Positions 47,201 through 59,228 are shown, counted from the first letter of the stretch. The stretch is DNA of 64,000 bases from Alisma plantago-aquatica (GCA_963693085.1 OY856412.1:963756281-963820280), one strand, 5' to 3'. Numbers and translations: made by a program. The notes: generated from the sequence alone by a model not told the origin.

Positions 47201-47331
47201 TAGAGCCAGTCACCTAGGAATCTCATTCGTTATGACCTAGCATGACCATCATGCTTCTGCTGAGAAAGGGCCTTCGTCAGTGGATCAGCTATGTTGTCTT
47301 CAGTTGGTACTTTGCAAATCCTCACATCTCC

Positions 47332-48795
47332 TCACTGTACGATCTCTCGTATGAGATGGAAGCACCGCAGTATGTGCTTGGACCGCTGATGTGATCTGGG
47401 TTCCTTAGCCTGAGCAATAGCTCCATTATTGTCACAATAAAGCTCAATTGCATCACAGCTACTGGGAACTACACCAAGTTCAGAGATGAACTTCCTGATC
47501 CACACAACCTCCTTTGCTGCATGTGAAGCAGCAATATACTCGGCCTCTGTAGTAGAATCGGAAATTGTTTCTTGCTTGGAACTCTTCCATCTCACAGCTC
47601 CATTATTTAGGCAAAATACAAATCCTGACTGTGATCTGTAATCATCTTTATCGGTTTGGAAGCTTGCATCGGTGTAACCCTTTACAACCAGCTCTTCCTC
47701 GCCACCGTAAACAAGAAACTGATCATTAGTCCTTCGCAAGTACTTGAGGATGTTCTTTACATGTGTCCAGTGAGCATCCCCGGGATCTGACTGGTACCTG
47801 CTCGTCATGCTGAGAGCATACGAGACATCTAGGCGTGTGCACAACATAGCATACATGATGGATCCGATGGCTAATGCATATGGGATCCCATTCATACGCT
47901 TCCTCTCTTCACAAGATTGGGGACATTGAGCTCTAGAGACGGTGACTCCATGTAGCATGGGGATGTTGCCTCTCTTTGAGTTCTCCATGCTGAACCGCTT
48001 CAGCACTTTGTCAATGTACGTGCTTTGACTTAGTCCGAGAAGCCTTCTAGATCTATCTCTATAGATCTTAATTCCTAGAATGTAGGATGCTTCTCCTAAG
48101 TCCTTCATTGAGAAAGTATTCCCAAGCCAAGTCTTTACCTTATCTAAGGCTAAGACATCATTCCCCATCAAAAGTATGTCATCCACATACAATATGAGGA
48201 ATGTGGTCGAGCTCCCACTAACCTTCTTGTACACACAAGGTTCATCTTCATTTTGAATAAAGCCAAACACTTTGACTTCCTCATCAAATCGAAGATTCCA
48301 ACTCCGAGATGCTTGCTTTAATCCATAGATTGACCTTTGTAGTTTATAGACTTTATTGGCATTCTTTGGATCTACAAAACCTTCAGGTTGTGTCATGTAC
48401 ACATCCTCATTTATATTCTCGTTAAGGAATGCGGTTTTAACATCCATCTGCCAAATCTCATAGTCATAGTAAGCTGTAATAGCAAGCATGATCCTGATGG
48501 ACTTAATCATGGCAACTAGAGAAAAGGTTTCGTCATAGTCAACACCTTGAACTTGTCGAAATCCCTTTGCAACCAATCTACCTTTATAAGTCTGCACATT
48601 GCCATCCATGTCGGTCTTCTTCTTAAAGGCCCACTTGCACCCTATGGGTTTTACCCCTTCGGGTGGTTCCATCAAAGTCCATACTTTGTTGGAGTACATG
48701 GATTCCATCTCTGATCTCATGGCTTTAAGCCATTTCTCAGAATCTGGTCCCTCCATAGCCTCTACGTAGGTAGTTGGATCATCATCTATGATCAA
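47332..48795 (-). pseudogene. Copia reverse transcriptase and RNase H (487-codon open segment)
   Basis: The longest open stretch in the window. RT motifs in order: WLKAMRSEMESM (about residue 23), GCKWAFKKK (52), GRLVAKGFRQVQGVDYDETF (72), QMDVKTAFLNENI (117), YGLKQASRSWN (155), catalytic YVDDILLMGND (about 203), GEASYILGIKI (about 240). RNase H motifs: KGYTDASFQTDKDDYRSQSG (about residue 369), WKSSKQETISDSTTEAEYIA (about 405) and ELYCDNNGAIA (about 450), then HILRCFHLIRE at the end. The YVDD box and RNase H acidic residues are intact. It is the distal part of a polyprotein that is stopped upstream, so it would not be translated from its proper start. Confidence 0.9.
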
Positions 48796-49770
48796 CTCAC
48801 CACCTTCCTGAGTTACAAGGTATCCAAACCTCTCAGGTTCTAGGCGGGTCCTACTAGATCTACGAGGTCCTTATGTTACCTGAGGAGAATGAGATTCCAC
48901 AACACCTTGTGAATCTCCATATTCCTCTCATACATCTACCAGTTCAATGTTTTCTTTTTGGGCTTGAACCTCTTCAAGCTCTATTTTCCTCCCACTGCTT
49001 CCTTTGGAAATAAATTCCTTCTCTAGGAATACAACATCCCTGGCAACAAACACTTTGTTGTCAGTAGGGTGGTATAAGTAATATCCCCTAGTTTCCTTGG
49101 GGTATCCAACAAGATAACATTTATCAGATTTGGGTCCAAGCTTATCAGGAAACATTTTCTTGACGTAAGCCTCACAACCCCAAATCTTCATAAAAGACAA
49201 AATGGGACGCTTCCCATACCATATATCATATGGTGTCTTTTGAACCGATTTAGATGGTACTCGGTTAAGTGTAAATGCGGCAGTTTCAAGAGCATAACCC
49301 TAGAAAGAAATCGGAAGATCAGCAAAACTCATCATTGATCGCACCATATCCAACAATGTGTGATTCCTTCTTTCAGACACACTGTTATGCTGTGGTGTTC
49401 CAGGCGGAGTCCATTGTGATACAATACCACGGGCTCGCAGAAGGTCCTCAAACTCCTGTCTTAAGTATTCTCCACCTCGATCGGATCAAAGTGCCTTAAT
49501 ACTTTTACCAATTTGGTTTTGTACTTCATTCATGAAATCCTTGAACCGTTCAAGGGTTTCTGACTTATGTTTCATCAGGTACACATAGCCATACCTACTG
49601 AAGTCATCAGTAAAGGTAATGAAGTACTGATACCCACCTCTGGCATTAGTTCTAAAAGGCCCACATACATCAGTATGTATGAGTCCTAGTAGATCACTAG
49701 CTCTCTCACCTTTACCTGAAAAGGGAGTCTTGGTCATCTTGCCCAACAAACAAGATTCACATGTCTCTAT
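48796..49770 (-). pseudogene. Copia integrase with in-frame stops
   Basis: Minus-strand frame at 49486-49749 has CLLGKMTKTPF and the first catalytic Asp (HTDVCGPF). The frame then meets TGA where the family has CGA (SDRGGEY, second Asp, at about 49470). It continues through TPPGTPQHNSVSERRN, which holds the catalytic Glu, then VPSKSVQKTPYDIW, WGCEAYVK and a C-terminal segment to 48928 (DKCYLVGYPKETRGYYLY). Further stops follow IELVDV (TGA) and PQVT (TAA). The three catalytic acids are still present. Confidence 0.8.
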
Positions 49771-50594
49771 TGATTAATAATCAAAAGAGTCTACCATCTT
49801 TATGGAGTCTAGATATGCGTTTCTCATTTATGTGCCCTAGACGACAATACCAAAGATATGTTTTTGTTGGAGTCATTGAGTTTTTGCCTTTTGGTGTTTA
49901 CATTGTATACACTTGTCTCCAAATCTATCAAGTATAGACCATAAGACATTGGGGCACTGCCATAAAAGATCCCATCTTTAGAAATGGAATAATTTCCATT
50001 CTTAATAAGAAATTCAAATCCATCCTTGTCCAAACAAGAGACGGAAATGATATTCCTATTTATGGCAGGTACATAATAACAGTTCTTCAACTCTATTATT
50101 AGCCCACTTGGTGGAGTTAACTCATAGGTTCCTACGGCACTGGCGGCAACCCTTGCCCCATTGGCAACACGTAGTTCAACCTCGCCTTTCCCCAAAGGCC
50201 TACTTCTCTTAAGATCCTTCACATTTGAACAAATGTGAGATCCGCATCCGGTATCAAGTACCCATGACGAAGAAGTAGTAAAGTTAATCTCTATCACGTA
50301 TACACCAGAAGTAGAGATCTCTATCTCTGGCTTCTTCTTCCATCGTTCCTTCCATCCTCTCCATGTAGAAGAAATTGGTTTGGCGAGAGAACCCTTCTCT
50401 CCCTTACCTTTCGTTCCATTGATCTCTATCAATGAACTTTCTTTCTTCTTCACCAACGCATTAAGCGTACATAGAGTGGATTCTAAGGCTCCTGGTATAT
50501 CTGGATTGTGCAGAACACTTCTCACAGTCCTCAACCAATTATGGAATTTATTCTCAATTAATTTGCCCATTTTAAAAGATGATTCTTTTGCCAT
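49771..50594 (-). pseudogene. Copia gag-protease fusion with most of gag deleted
   Basis: A 256-codon open segment (49824-50594) starts MAKESSFKMGKLIENKFHNW, like a Copia gag N-terminus (normally ~250 or more residues before the zinc knuckle). After about 60 residues it jumps to the linker before protease; no CCHC knuckle is present. The protease active site reads WVLDTGCGSHICSNVKDL (about residue 114), followed by RVANGARV and SVSCLDKDGFEF. Near residue 245 the frame shifts: GLVLSSRAHK replaces WYCRLGHINEKR, the integrase zinc-finger start, which is readable one frame over and then hits a TAA in FDY-SIETCESC. Confidence 0.8.
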
Positions 50595-51955
50595 TCTATA
50601 AGAGAAATTGCATTTGTCAAAACTCCTTTTGATTTGATTTGAATAAAATTTAACGATAGTTAATTAGGCCTTTAATTAATTACCGCTCCCACTATTTTGA
50701 TTCAAATTGACAGCCCTCACCATCAATTTGGAAGATTGCAGCGTACAATCTTCTAGTGGGTCAAGATCCTGAAATCATCTGAGCCATGGACCAGCTAGGG
50801 TTGTCACCCACAACTCAGATCTCCCAAGTAGGCGACTCTTGCCAATTGCATCATATGCAACTCTTGAAAGATGTCATATGCAACTCTTTGCCATGATCAT
50901 CTTCATGCCTCAAGGTACTAGATCCCATCTAGATCACCTTGTTAAGTCTGACCCAAAACCAACACGATGAATATGCACCCTGCTAGGGCAGACCCACACA
51001 TTCATCCTTCACGCTTCCACGAGATAGATGGTGCACCACGCTAGGACGTGCCCACACTTGGTCGATCAAGCTTTTCATGTGTGTCACATTTGGAAGGCAT
51101 CTAAAACTTTAATATTTAATGAGGGATTTGGTTTTTATATACATATACATATCCAATCACCACAATATATAGTACGTATCATATACATGCTATATCCCAC
51201 AGAAAACATGCAAAACGATAAAAGCAATGATTATGGCCATCCTATTGTGATTCCTTGAGCCAAGAGGAATCACGGTCATCTAGGTCTACATCACATGCAA
51301 CCTGTACAAGATGAAATATGTGCCTGCCTTTCTGGGTTTGATCAGCTCATCTCCATGACTGATCGGCTCACCATCAAGTTGGTCGTTCGGGTGCCACCAG
51401 TCGATCGACTGGCGCCTCCAGTCGATCGGTTCACTGGTCGTCATACATCTCCTCAGATCGCCACCCGCTCGTCTCGCTCCTCGAACCGGTCGTCTGGAAC
51501 ACCAACCGATCGGTTCACGCCTTGAACCGATCGTCTCAGGTCGTTCGCCATTCTTTGACATAACAAGAAATAAAATCTATCCTATTTACAACTGAATTGT
51601 GAAACCCCAAGTTACATTCGGGGGGAGCAAAGGTAGGAAAAAAAATCTCGAATTATTTCGAGTTACATCAGGAATAGGAGAAGGGAATCGGTGCGCAGAC
51701 CGAGATGCAAGCAACCACATACAACCACACACAGATATAGGGTTTATAGGCCATAACCATGCTACACATCCACCACAAAACTCGTTTAAGGGCGACGCGT
51801 ACTGAGTGCATTAATATTATATATCATATATGTATATTTGGGATATGTGGATTGGACATGCATAAAGCCAATTTTATTCGCATCGTATGCAATAAATAAA
51901 GGCGACAAACCAAAATCGATCATATTGATAATCCTAAAATATAGAGCACTTGACG
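50595..51955 (-). other. untranslated leader of the Copia element, with extra palindromic words
   Basis: About 1.36 kb between primer site and gag start. No coding is recognisable; the missing gag portion is not here. 51340-51545 holds ten or so GATCGGTT/GTCGATCG words like those of the LTR U3, in non-LTR sequence. Confidence 0.5.
51340..51545. repeat. palindromic-word cluster in the Copia leader
   Basis: Variants such as tgatcggctcacc, agtcgatcgactgg, agtcgatcggttcac, gaaccggtcgtctgg, aaccgatcggttcac and gaaccgatcgtctcagg. The word is the same as in the LTRs, but the sequence between words is not LTR sequence. Confidence 0.8.
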
Positions 51956-51969
51956 TGGCTCTGATACCA
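51956..51969 (-). other. primer-binding site (tRNA-iMet) of the Copia element
   Basis: The reverse complement reads TGGTATCAGAGCCA, a perfect match to the initiator tRNA-Met type, one base from the LTR edge at 51971. Confidence 0.9.
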
Positions 51970-51970
51970 C

Positions 51971-54212
51971 TGTTGGGTTTAAGGGGAGGCAGAGAAGCAG
52001 CGGAAACAAAAAATTTTCTCCCAAAACCCAAAACAAAAGGAATCGCGTCAACGTCTATACAATAGGAAAGATGGTTTGTGGATGCATACCTTGTCCCAAG
52101 GCTCGCTCGGCGACAGTACCTCGTGCCTTGCGCGGTCTTCACCTCCGGTCTTGGACGGTGTCTGTGCAGCTCCTGGTCACATCGGGACTGAAGACTCCTG
52201 GTCTCATCGGGACTGTCGGGATTGACAGTTGTCCTCTGAGCGACAGAGGTCTCCCGCCTCTGCAGTCGTCCACACGGACTGCCTGGAACTCTGATCTCCT
52301 TGTCCCACAAGGAATCGGAAGGAGTCGCACCCTCCTGTTGGCGTACTAGTCACCGAAACACTCTCCTGTAACCAGTTGCTTTCTGTAGTTGTCTTTCCCT
52401 TGCTATGACTCCCTTATCGGGTAGCACTTGCTCGGGCTCTCTCGGTTACCAAAACCAGAGAGAAAGACAACTTTACAGAACAATGGGCGCTCTGAGTTGC
52501 ACTTTGAGAAGCCCCCAATACCCCTATATATAGGAGGGTCATGGGACAGGGTTCTCTATCCCGGGCAATGTGGGACTAAAGCAGGAGTAGAAGGGTTCGA
52601 GATTTTTCACAAAAAACAATCATCTACGTAACCTGAACCGATCGTTTCACAACTGAAATGGCCGGTTGGGGATCTGAGCCGGTCAGTTGACTCCTCAACC
52701 GATCGGTTGGGACCCATCAAATGGTCGGTTCACATGTGAACCGATCGGTTCGTGGTCCTGATCAGTTCCCGATTGACTTTTCTCCTTTCATTTCTAATTG
52801 ATATCAAATATCAATCCTTATTCCAATCGTATTGGACAAGTAAAACAAAAAAGAATTTCTCACCAATCTTACTTTCCCAACTTGCTCGGTTGGACCAGTT
52901 GAGCCGATCGGTTCAACACTTGAACCGGTCATTTCACTCTGTCCATGAGCCGATCGACTCACCAGTTGAGCCGATCGGTTCACCATGCTCAGTCGATCGG
53001 TTCATCACATGAGACGATCGGTTGGGAGTGCAGATTGTGCAGAATCAATCAATTGCAGTTTCAATCAATCCGATACTCCAATCAAGCTGTCCAACACCTT
53101 GAACACTATGATACTGAGCTATCAATTGATTGAGTGTTTAATTGAACTACTAAACTCCTTTAGCAATCAATCTAAACATTGTTTGTGGACAAACTCCTCT
53201 TCCAGGTTAAATCCTATGTGTGTGACCCTGCAGGTCCATTTCACGTTGGTAGTGAAAGTTCATAACACTTATGACTTCACAAGCAAAGAGCGGTGCCTAG
53301 TCACACATCAGTGCTACCCAAGTGAAATAGAAAGTTGGAGAATAGCTTTCAATCCTACAATCCGTGAATGGTGTTACAGTGAATGTATAATTCCTTTGTC
53401 ACTGATATCCTGAATGAACTCGAGGCATGGAACAGTCATCCTGTCAACGTTCATTCATTTCCTTGATCTCAGAGCAGACTGGGTGAGATGTGTGTGACAT
53501 CAATATCACATATTGATTCACACGTGCATGTGCATGCCTTTCTCAATCCTACTCATCAAGTGGCCAAGGACATCAAACTCCCTCAGGAGGGACAAATCCC
53601 ATATCTATCATGCACCCCTCAAAAGCCCCATGTGTCAAAGCCACCCAATCATCACCTTTATAACAACCCATGTTTCAGGACTGCGTTTGATGATGTCAAA
53701 GTGTACCCAACAACATGTGTTGAGTGTAGTGATTTCAGGTCTAAGAATCACACTCACCACCATCACTGTGAGAGCTGACTGTGACTACCAAGTCATGATT
53801 CCATGTGTCACTCTCACGATGGGTCTGTCGGGTACCTTGTTCTCCAACAAGTACCTATGTGCTTGGTTTGATATCTCTATATCATGACTAATGAGATTCT
53901 GTCATCAACCAACACACAATCTAGTCTTTAGTGTTATTGATGTCTATGGTTATTTCCACAATAACAACCGACTAGGGACCAAACAATAATGTATACTCTT
54001 ATCATCTGTATGATCTCATCATTTAGGTCCTCAACCCAAAGGCATACGTCATTGAGTAAAACAATTCTTTAGACATCAATAATGTTACACCATCATCTCA
54101 GAAATAGTTTAAACATATAGATCGGAAATTGCCTTTATTATTATTCAAATCATTTACAAAGTATCCCATTACAATCATCATATGACTTGCTCTATGGGCA
54201 TACATACCAACA
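51971..54212 (-). repeat. right (5') LTR of the Copia element
   Basis: TGTTGGGTTTAAGG to CATACCAACA, followed by TSD CTTTC. TATA CCTATATATAGG at 52523-52534; word cluster at about 52631-53021. Nearly identical to the left LTR. Confidence 0.9.
52523..52534 (-). promoter_or_regulatory. LTR TATA box CCTATATATAGG
   Basis: Promoter-side LTR of the Copia element. Perfect palindrome; the word cluster lies about 100 bp upstream on the minus strand. Confidence 0.65.
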
Positions 54213-55563
54213 CTTTCATGGCAAAGCCACCCGAGGAGTCGTGGCCTTTGTTCGAGAATCTTGCTGAAAATTCCCACCATCGCGTTTCTACAAAAGGGGA
54301 ACATTGCGGCCAGAACTATGTCCCTCCACCTTCTTCCATAGCTCCAGCCCGCAATGTTGCTGACATCGACATGATGAAGATGATGGCGGACATGATGAAG
54401 ATGATGAAGAACCAAGCTGGTGGTTCTTCTAGCCAATCCACCATGGTGGTTGATGTTGTAGATGAAGAAGTGCATGCCTTGCACTCTTTTGGCAACTGGA
54501 ACAATCAAGGCCCCATGTCCAACACTTATACTCCTGAGTGGAGGAACCATACCAATTTCTCATGGAAGCAACAAAATGAAGATGGGCAAGGACAAGGGCA
54601 GCCAAGGCCACAATATAGTTCAAATTTGAAGAGGAAGTGCTTGGAAGACTAAGAAGCTTGGATGAGGTGAAGAAGGATGTATCCTCACACGGGCAGTCAA
54701 TTAGCCGTCTTGAGCAAAGATTGGATCAGATCTCTCTCTCACTTAGTATGAGGGAAGAAGGAAGACTCCTATCACAACCAATGCCCAACCCAAACAATGA
54801 TGGTACTTTCCTAGGAAACACTCAAAGTTCATATGCTCTGCCGTCATACCAAGCACCTCTGAATCCCTATGCTCCACCACCTCCTCAGACACCTCTTAAC
54901 TACCAATATGCTCCACATCCACCTCATTCATACCAACAACCACCTCCACAATACCATCCACATCCACAACAATAACAACCACCATAACAACCACAACCAC
55001 AATTCATCATCCAAAACCCAAATTCACCTCACCAAAGGGTACCACCACCCCAACAACCACAACCACCTCCACAAGCCTCTTCTTCTACTACCCATGAGCA
55101 TGAGAAGGCGATGACTATTTTGAGGAGTGGCCGGACTTTAGAGCACCCCCGTGATACCGTTGTTGTTGATAGAGGTGATACTAAGACTGGACAGGTTGAT
55201 ACTGAGATACAGCTTGAGGATACTGTGACAAGAGCCAGAGTTGATACTGTGACACCGGGTAGTGATACTATGATTCCTATGATTCCCGTTGACAATACTA
55301 TTGATCCGAACCATTTGGGATCCAAACTCCCCCCATTTCCTAAAGCTCTTAAGGAGCCTTCTGTTGAGAGGAGACGAAAGAAGCATGATGAAGACATCCT
55401 TGAGACTTTCAAACAAGTGAAAATCAACATTATTTTGCTTGATGCAGTCAATCAAATCCCTTCTTATGCTAAGTTCCTGAAAGATTTATGCACCTTCAAG
55501 AGAAAGACCAGGGGGAGAACCCCAAAGAAAGTCAAGCTCACCGAGCAAGTGAGCTCAATTTTG
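54213..55563 (+). pseudogene. gag of Athila-like element 2, 3' part and linker
   Basis: Resumes gag with MAKPPEESWPLFENLAENSH. It continues through a Met/Asp/Lys-rich stretch, an acidic-aromatic segment, a heptad-like region (ISRLEQRLDQISLSLSMREE, about 54700-54760), a Pro/Gln/His/Tyr-rich segment (54800-55070) with two stops, and the protease linker PSYAKFLKDLCTFKRKTRGR (about 55460-55520). The frame ends at TAG 55564-55566. One frame change near 54640. The Pro-rich stretch is common before protease in Athila elements. Confidence 0.75.
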
Positions 55564-55974
55564 TAGCACACCATGCCAAGGAAGAGGAAAGATCCCGGTG
55601 CTCCCATCATTTCATGATACATTGGGGCACATCGCATAGACCAAACCCTTCTAGACTTGGGTTCTAGTATTAACCTAATGCCGTATGATGTGTTTGCCGA
55701 GCTCCAAATGGGGCAATTGAGTCTGGCTGATTGTACTTTGCAGTTGACCGACCGATTAGTAAAGATGCCTAGAGGGTGTGTTGATGATGTGCTTGTGAGA
55801 CTTGATGATGAGACTTCTGCTTTCTTCCCTGCCGGCTTCATTGTCTTAGACATGGAAAAAGACACAAGGAGGGTGCCTATCATCTTGGGAAGGCCATTCC
55901 TAGCCACAACTAACATGGTGATTCATGTGAGGACTGGTACTATGCATGTGACATTCATGCACATGAAGATCTAG
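55564..55974 (+). pseudogene. aspartic protease of Athila-like element 2
   Basis: After a TAG and a TGA the frame gives LLDLGSSINLMPYDVFAEL (active-site loop in the DLGS form), LADCTLQLTDRLVKMPRG, FIVLDMEKDTRRVP and GRPFLATTNMVIHV, ending with TAG at 55972-55974. The core is complete but cannot be read from gag without passing stops. Confidence 0.8.
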
Positions 55975-57399
55975 TTGAACATCTTTAAATCTTCAGCCAC
56001 AACCGATGTAATAAGGCCCACTGAAGAAGAGTGCTATCTCATTGAGTGCCTAGATGAAATTGTGGAGGAATGCTACCTACAAGGATTCAAACTGCCACTC
56101 GAGGTAGAGGTCTAGAGACAATAGTTGAGTTCCCAGATGATGATGATGAAGTTGATGAAGAGAATGAGCTAGCCTTGGTGGCTGCAAGTACAAACCTTCC
56201 TTCTATTTCTGAACCATTAAAGAACTCCCTTGAAGAACCTCCCACTCTTGATTTGAAGTCACTTCCAGAAGGATTGAAGTATGCTTTTCTATGTGCAAAT
56301 GACACCCTCTCGGTGATCATTTCCTCAATTCTCTCATCAGAATAAGAGGAGGCATTGATGAAAGTCTTGAAGAAGAACATACAGGCCATTGGATGGTCTA
56401 TAGATGATTTGAGGGGTATTGACCCCTCCATCTGTGTGCATGGGATCTATTTAGAAGATGATGCAAGTCCAACCTACCAAATGCAAAGGCGGTTGAATCC
56501 AGACCTGAAAGAAGTTGTAACTCAATAGGTTGTGAAGTTGCTAGATCCTGGAATTATCTATCCCATTTCTGATAGTATATGGGTGAGCCCCATCGAGGTT
56601 GTGTCAAAAAGGGGTGGGATCACTGTGGTAGAAATTGTGGATGGTGAGTTTGTGCCGGTTAGAGAACAATCAAAGTGGAGAATGTGTGTTGAATACCAGA
56701 AGTTCAATGAAAAGACCAAAAAGAACCACTACCCTATCCCATTTCTTGACCAAATTCTAGAGATGCTAGCGGGGAAAAGCTTCTATTGCTTTCTTGATGG
56801 GCACTCTGGATACTTACAAATTGATGTGCATCCTACAGATCAAAAGAAGACAACATTCACCTGTCTGAGTGGTACATTTTCCTACCGAAGAATGCCATTT
56901 GTGTTGTGTAATGTCCCTTCTACATTTTAGATATGTGTAACCTCAATTTTTGTGGATATGCTTGATTCATCATTGGAAGTGTTCATGGATGATTTCTCAG
57001 TCTTTGGTAAAACTTATGCATGCTTACTTCATTTGGATGTTGTCCTTGAGAGATGCGTAAAGGTTCGCCTAGTGCTATCTTGGGAGAAGAACCATTTCAT
57101 GGTGCCCGAAGGCATTGTTCTGGGCCACTGGGTTTCAAAGGATGGAATTGAAGTTTATAGGTCCAAGGTGGGCCTCATATCTACTCTTACTATTCCTTCC
57201 AATGTAAGACATGTTCGATCTTTCTTGGGACATGTAGGTTTCTACTGCCGATTCATAAAAGACTTTAGCAAGATCTTGAGACCTCTATGCCACTTATTTG
57301 AGAAGGATGTTGAATTTCATTTTGATGACAAGTGCATTGAAGCCTTAAACCACTTGAAGGAAAAACTAGTTTCTGCTCCTATCATGCAGCCCCCAGACT
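55975..57399 (+). pseudogene. reverse transcriptase of Athila-like element 2
   Basis: 56070-56345 is the acidic linker before RT. RT proper starts after TAG at 56527: LLDPGIIYPISDSIWVSPIE, WRMCVEYQKFNE, YPIPFLDQILEMLAGKSFYC, DGHSGYLQI, TTFTCLSGTFSYRRMPF. A TAG follows where relatives have the Gln of TFQRCM (about 56928), then [10 protein letters not shown] with an intact catalytic pair, [13 protein letters not shown] and [20 protein letters not shown]. Only the single stop and small flanking changes separate it from a full RT. Confidence 0.88.
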
Positions 57400-57830
57400 T
57401 CTCTTTGCCATTCGAGATTATGACCAATGCATCCGACATGGTAGTGGGGGTTGTGCTGGGCCAAAGAGTTGGAAGGATTCCACATGCTATCTACTATGCA
57501 AGCAAAACTCTAGATGAAGCCCAAAGAAACTACACAACCACTGATAAGGAGTTTCTTATAGTTATCTTCGCTCTTGACAAGTTTAGATCTTATATTCTAC
57601 AAAATAAGGTGATTGTCTATATGGACCACGATGCTCTAAAATATCTAATGGCAAAGAAAGATTCCAAGCCGAGGTTGATCAGATGGATATTGTTGTTTCA
57701 AGAGTTTGACATTGAGATTGTAGACAAGAAGGGAGTAGAGAATTCCGCCGCTGATCATCTCTCCCGGATTGAAGCACCTTATGATGACACAAATAGAATC
57801 AAAGAGACATTGCCACATGAGCAGTTGTTC
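57400..57830 (+). pseudogene. RNase H of Athila-like element 2
   Basis: In the same open frame as the RT palm and connection (56952-58031). Starts [19 protein letters not shown]; the first catalytic Asp (CDASD in relatives) reads TNASD, keeping the second D. Then [32 protein letters not shown] and [16 protein letters not shown], ending [12 protein letters not shown]. The frame is unbroken through this domain. Confidence 0.85.
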
Positions 57831-59228
57831 CTCCTATCATCCGCTCAAAGGCCTTGGTACCAACACATAGCTAACTTCTTAGCTAGTGGGAGGGTACTAA
57901 ACACTTGGACGAGGGAGGAAAGCCAAAGGTTATTTGTGATGGCCAAGGGTTATGTTTGGGATGATCCTCACTTGTTCAAGTATTGCTCCGACCAACTTAT
58001 CCGAAGATGTGTTCCAGAGATGGAGCAGTAAGAAATCCTCTCTATGTGCCATTCTAGAGTTTGTGGAGGTCACTTTTGTGGAAAATGTACTGCCGCCAAG
58101 ATTCTTCAAAGTGGATTCTATTGGCATTCATTGTTCAAAGACTCTCATGAATTTTGTAAGTGTTGCTTGAGATGCCAAAAAGTGGGTACTATCTCTAAGA
58201 GGGATATGATGCCTCTATCACCCATTCTTGTGGTGAAGGTATTTGATGTTTGGAGGATTGACTTCATGGGTCCTTTTCCTCCCTCTTTTGGATATGTCTA
58301 CATTTTAGTTGTCGTTGACTATGTATCAAAGTGGATTGAGGCTGTTGCAACAAGGACAAATGATCACAAGGTTGTATGTGACTTTGTGAAATCCAACATC
58401 TTTAGCCATTTTGGTATTCCAAGAGCTATGATTAGTGATGGCGGAAGTCATTTCATCCACCGTACCTTTGAAGGCTTGCTCAAGAAACACGGGGCGAACT
58501 ATCATGTGGCTACTCCTTACCACCCTCAAACAAGTGGTCAAGTTGAGTTAGCCAATCGGGAGATAAAGCTCATTCTAGAGAAGATGGTGAGACCGGACCG
58601 TAAGAATTGGTCGCTTCATCTGAATGAAGCTTTATGGGCATATAGAACTACGTACTAAGCTTCGATTGGCACTATACTGTTCAAGCTTGTGTATGGGAAA
58701 AGCTACCATTTTCTGGTTGAGATGCAACACAAGGCACTATGGGCATTGAAAGCTATGGACTTTGATGGAGAGAGTGCAGGAATGAAAAGAAAATTTCAGC
58801 TGAATGAGTTGGAAGAAATACGCCATGAAGTGTATGAAATGTCTAAGAGCTATAAAGAGAGGACAAAGTTTTTACATGATAAGATGATTAAGAACAAGGA
58901 TTTCAAGCCCAGAAAGTAGGTGTGGCTGCATAACTCAAGGATGAATTTCTTTCCCAAAAAACTTCGGTCTAGATGGGAAGGACCTTATCTCATCAAGAGA
59001 GTATATCCATCTGGGGCTGTAGTAATTTGTGAAAAAGAAGGAGCAAGTGAGTTCATCATGAATGGCCAAAGATTGAAATCTGTTGTAGAAGTGGGTCCGG
59101 ACAAGGCAAACCAAAGTTTTGATATAGTGATGTTAGTGGAAGAATGTCAAGTTGATGAAGAGATGTGTTTGAATGCACATGAGAGAGACATATACTTTAA
59201 AGGTGCTTCGAGAATCCCACAAAAATGA
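57831..59228 (+). pseudogene. integrase of Athila-like element 2
   Basis: A linker ([14 protein letters not shown]), then TAA at 58029. HHCC region: [13 protein letters not shown] and CLRCQKVG. Core: first Asp in [11 protein letters not shown], second in [10 protein letters not shown], Glu in [13 protein letters not shown], then [12 protein letters not shown] followed by TAA. The next frame (58689-58919) and the C-terminal segment (58920-59228, MNFFPKKLRSRWEGPYLIKR) follow a TAG. All three catalytic residues are present; three stops break it. Confidence 0.85.

Larger units (their letters stand above)
44940..54212 (-). mobile_element. Copia retrotransposon, complete ends, minus orientation
   Basis: Two ~2.24-kb LTRs (44940-47184 and 51971-54212), TGTTGG/CCAACA ends, 5-bp TSD CTTTC, iMet primer site next to the right LTR and a purine-rich AAGTGGGAG tract next to the left LTR. 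The internal order on the minus strand is gag-protease, integrase, RT, RNase H, as in Copia. Wording of the polyprotein (DTGCGSHIC, YVDDILLM, DRSRRLLGLSQ) is like Tork/Angela-type elements, but I do not assign the lineage firmly. Gag is mostly deleted and integrase has stops, so it is not autonomous. In a 100-bp sample (46461-46560 against 53489-53588) the LTRs differ at 3 positions. Confidence 0.9.
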
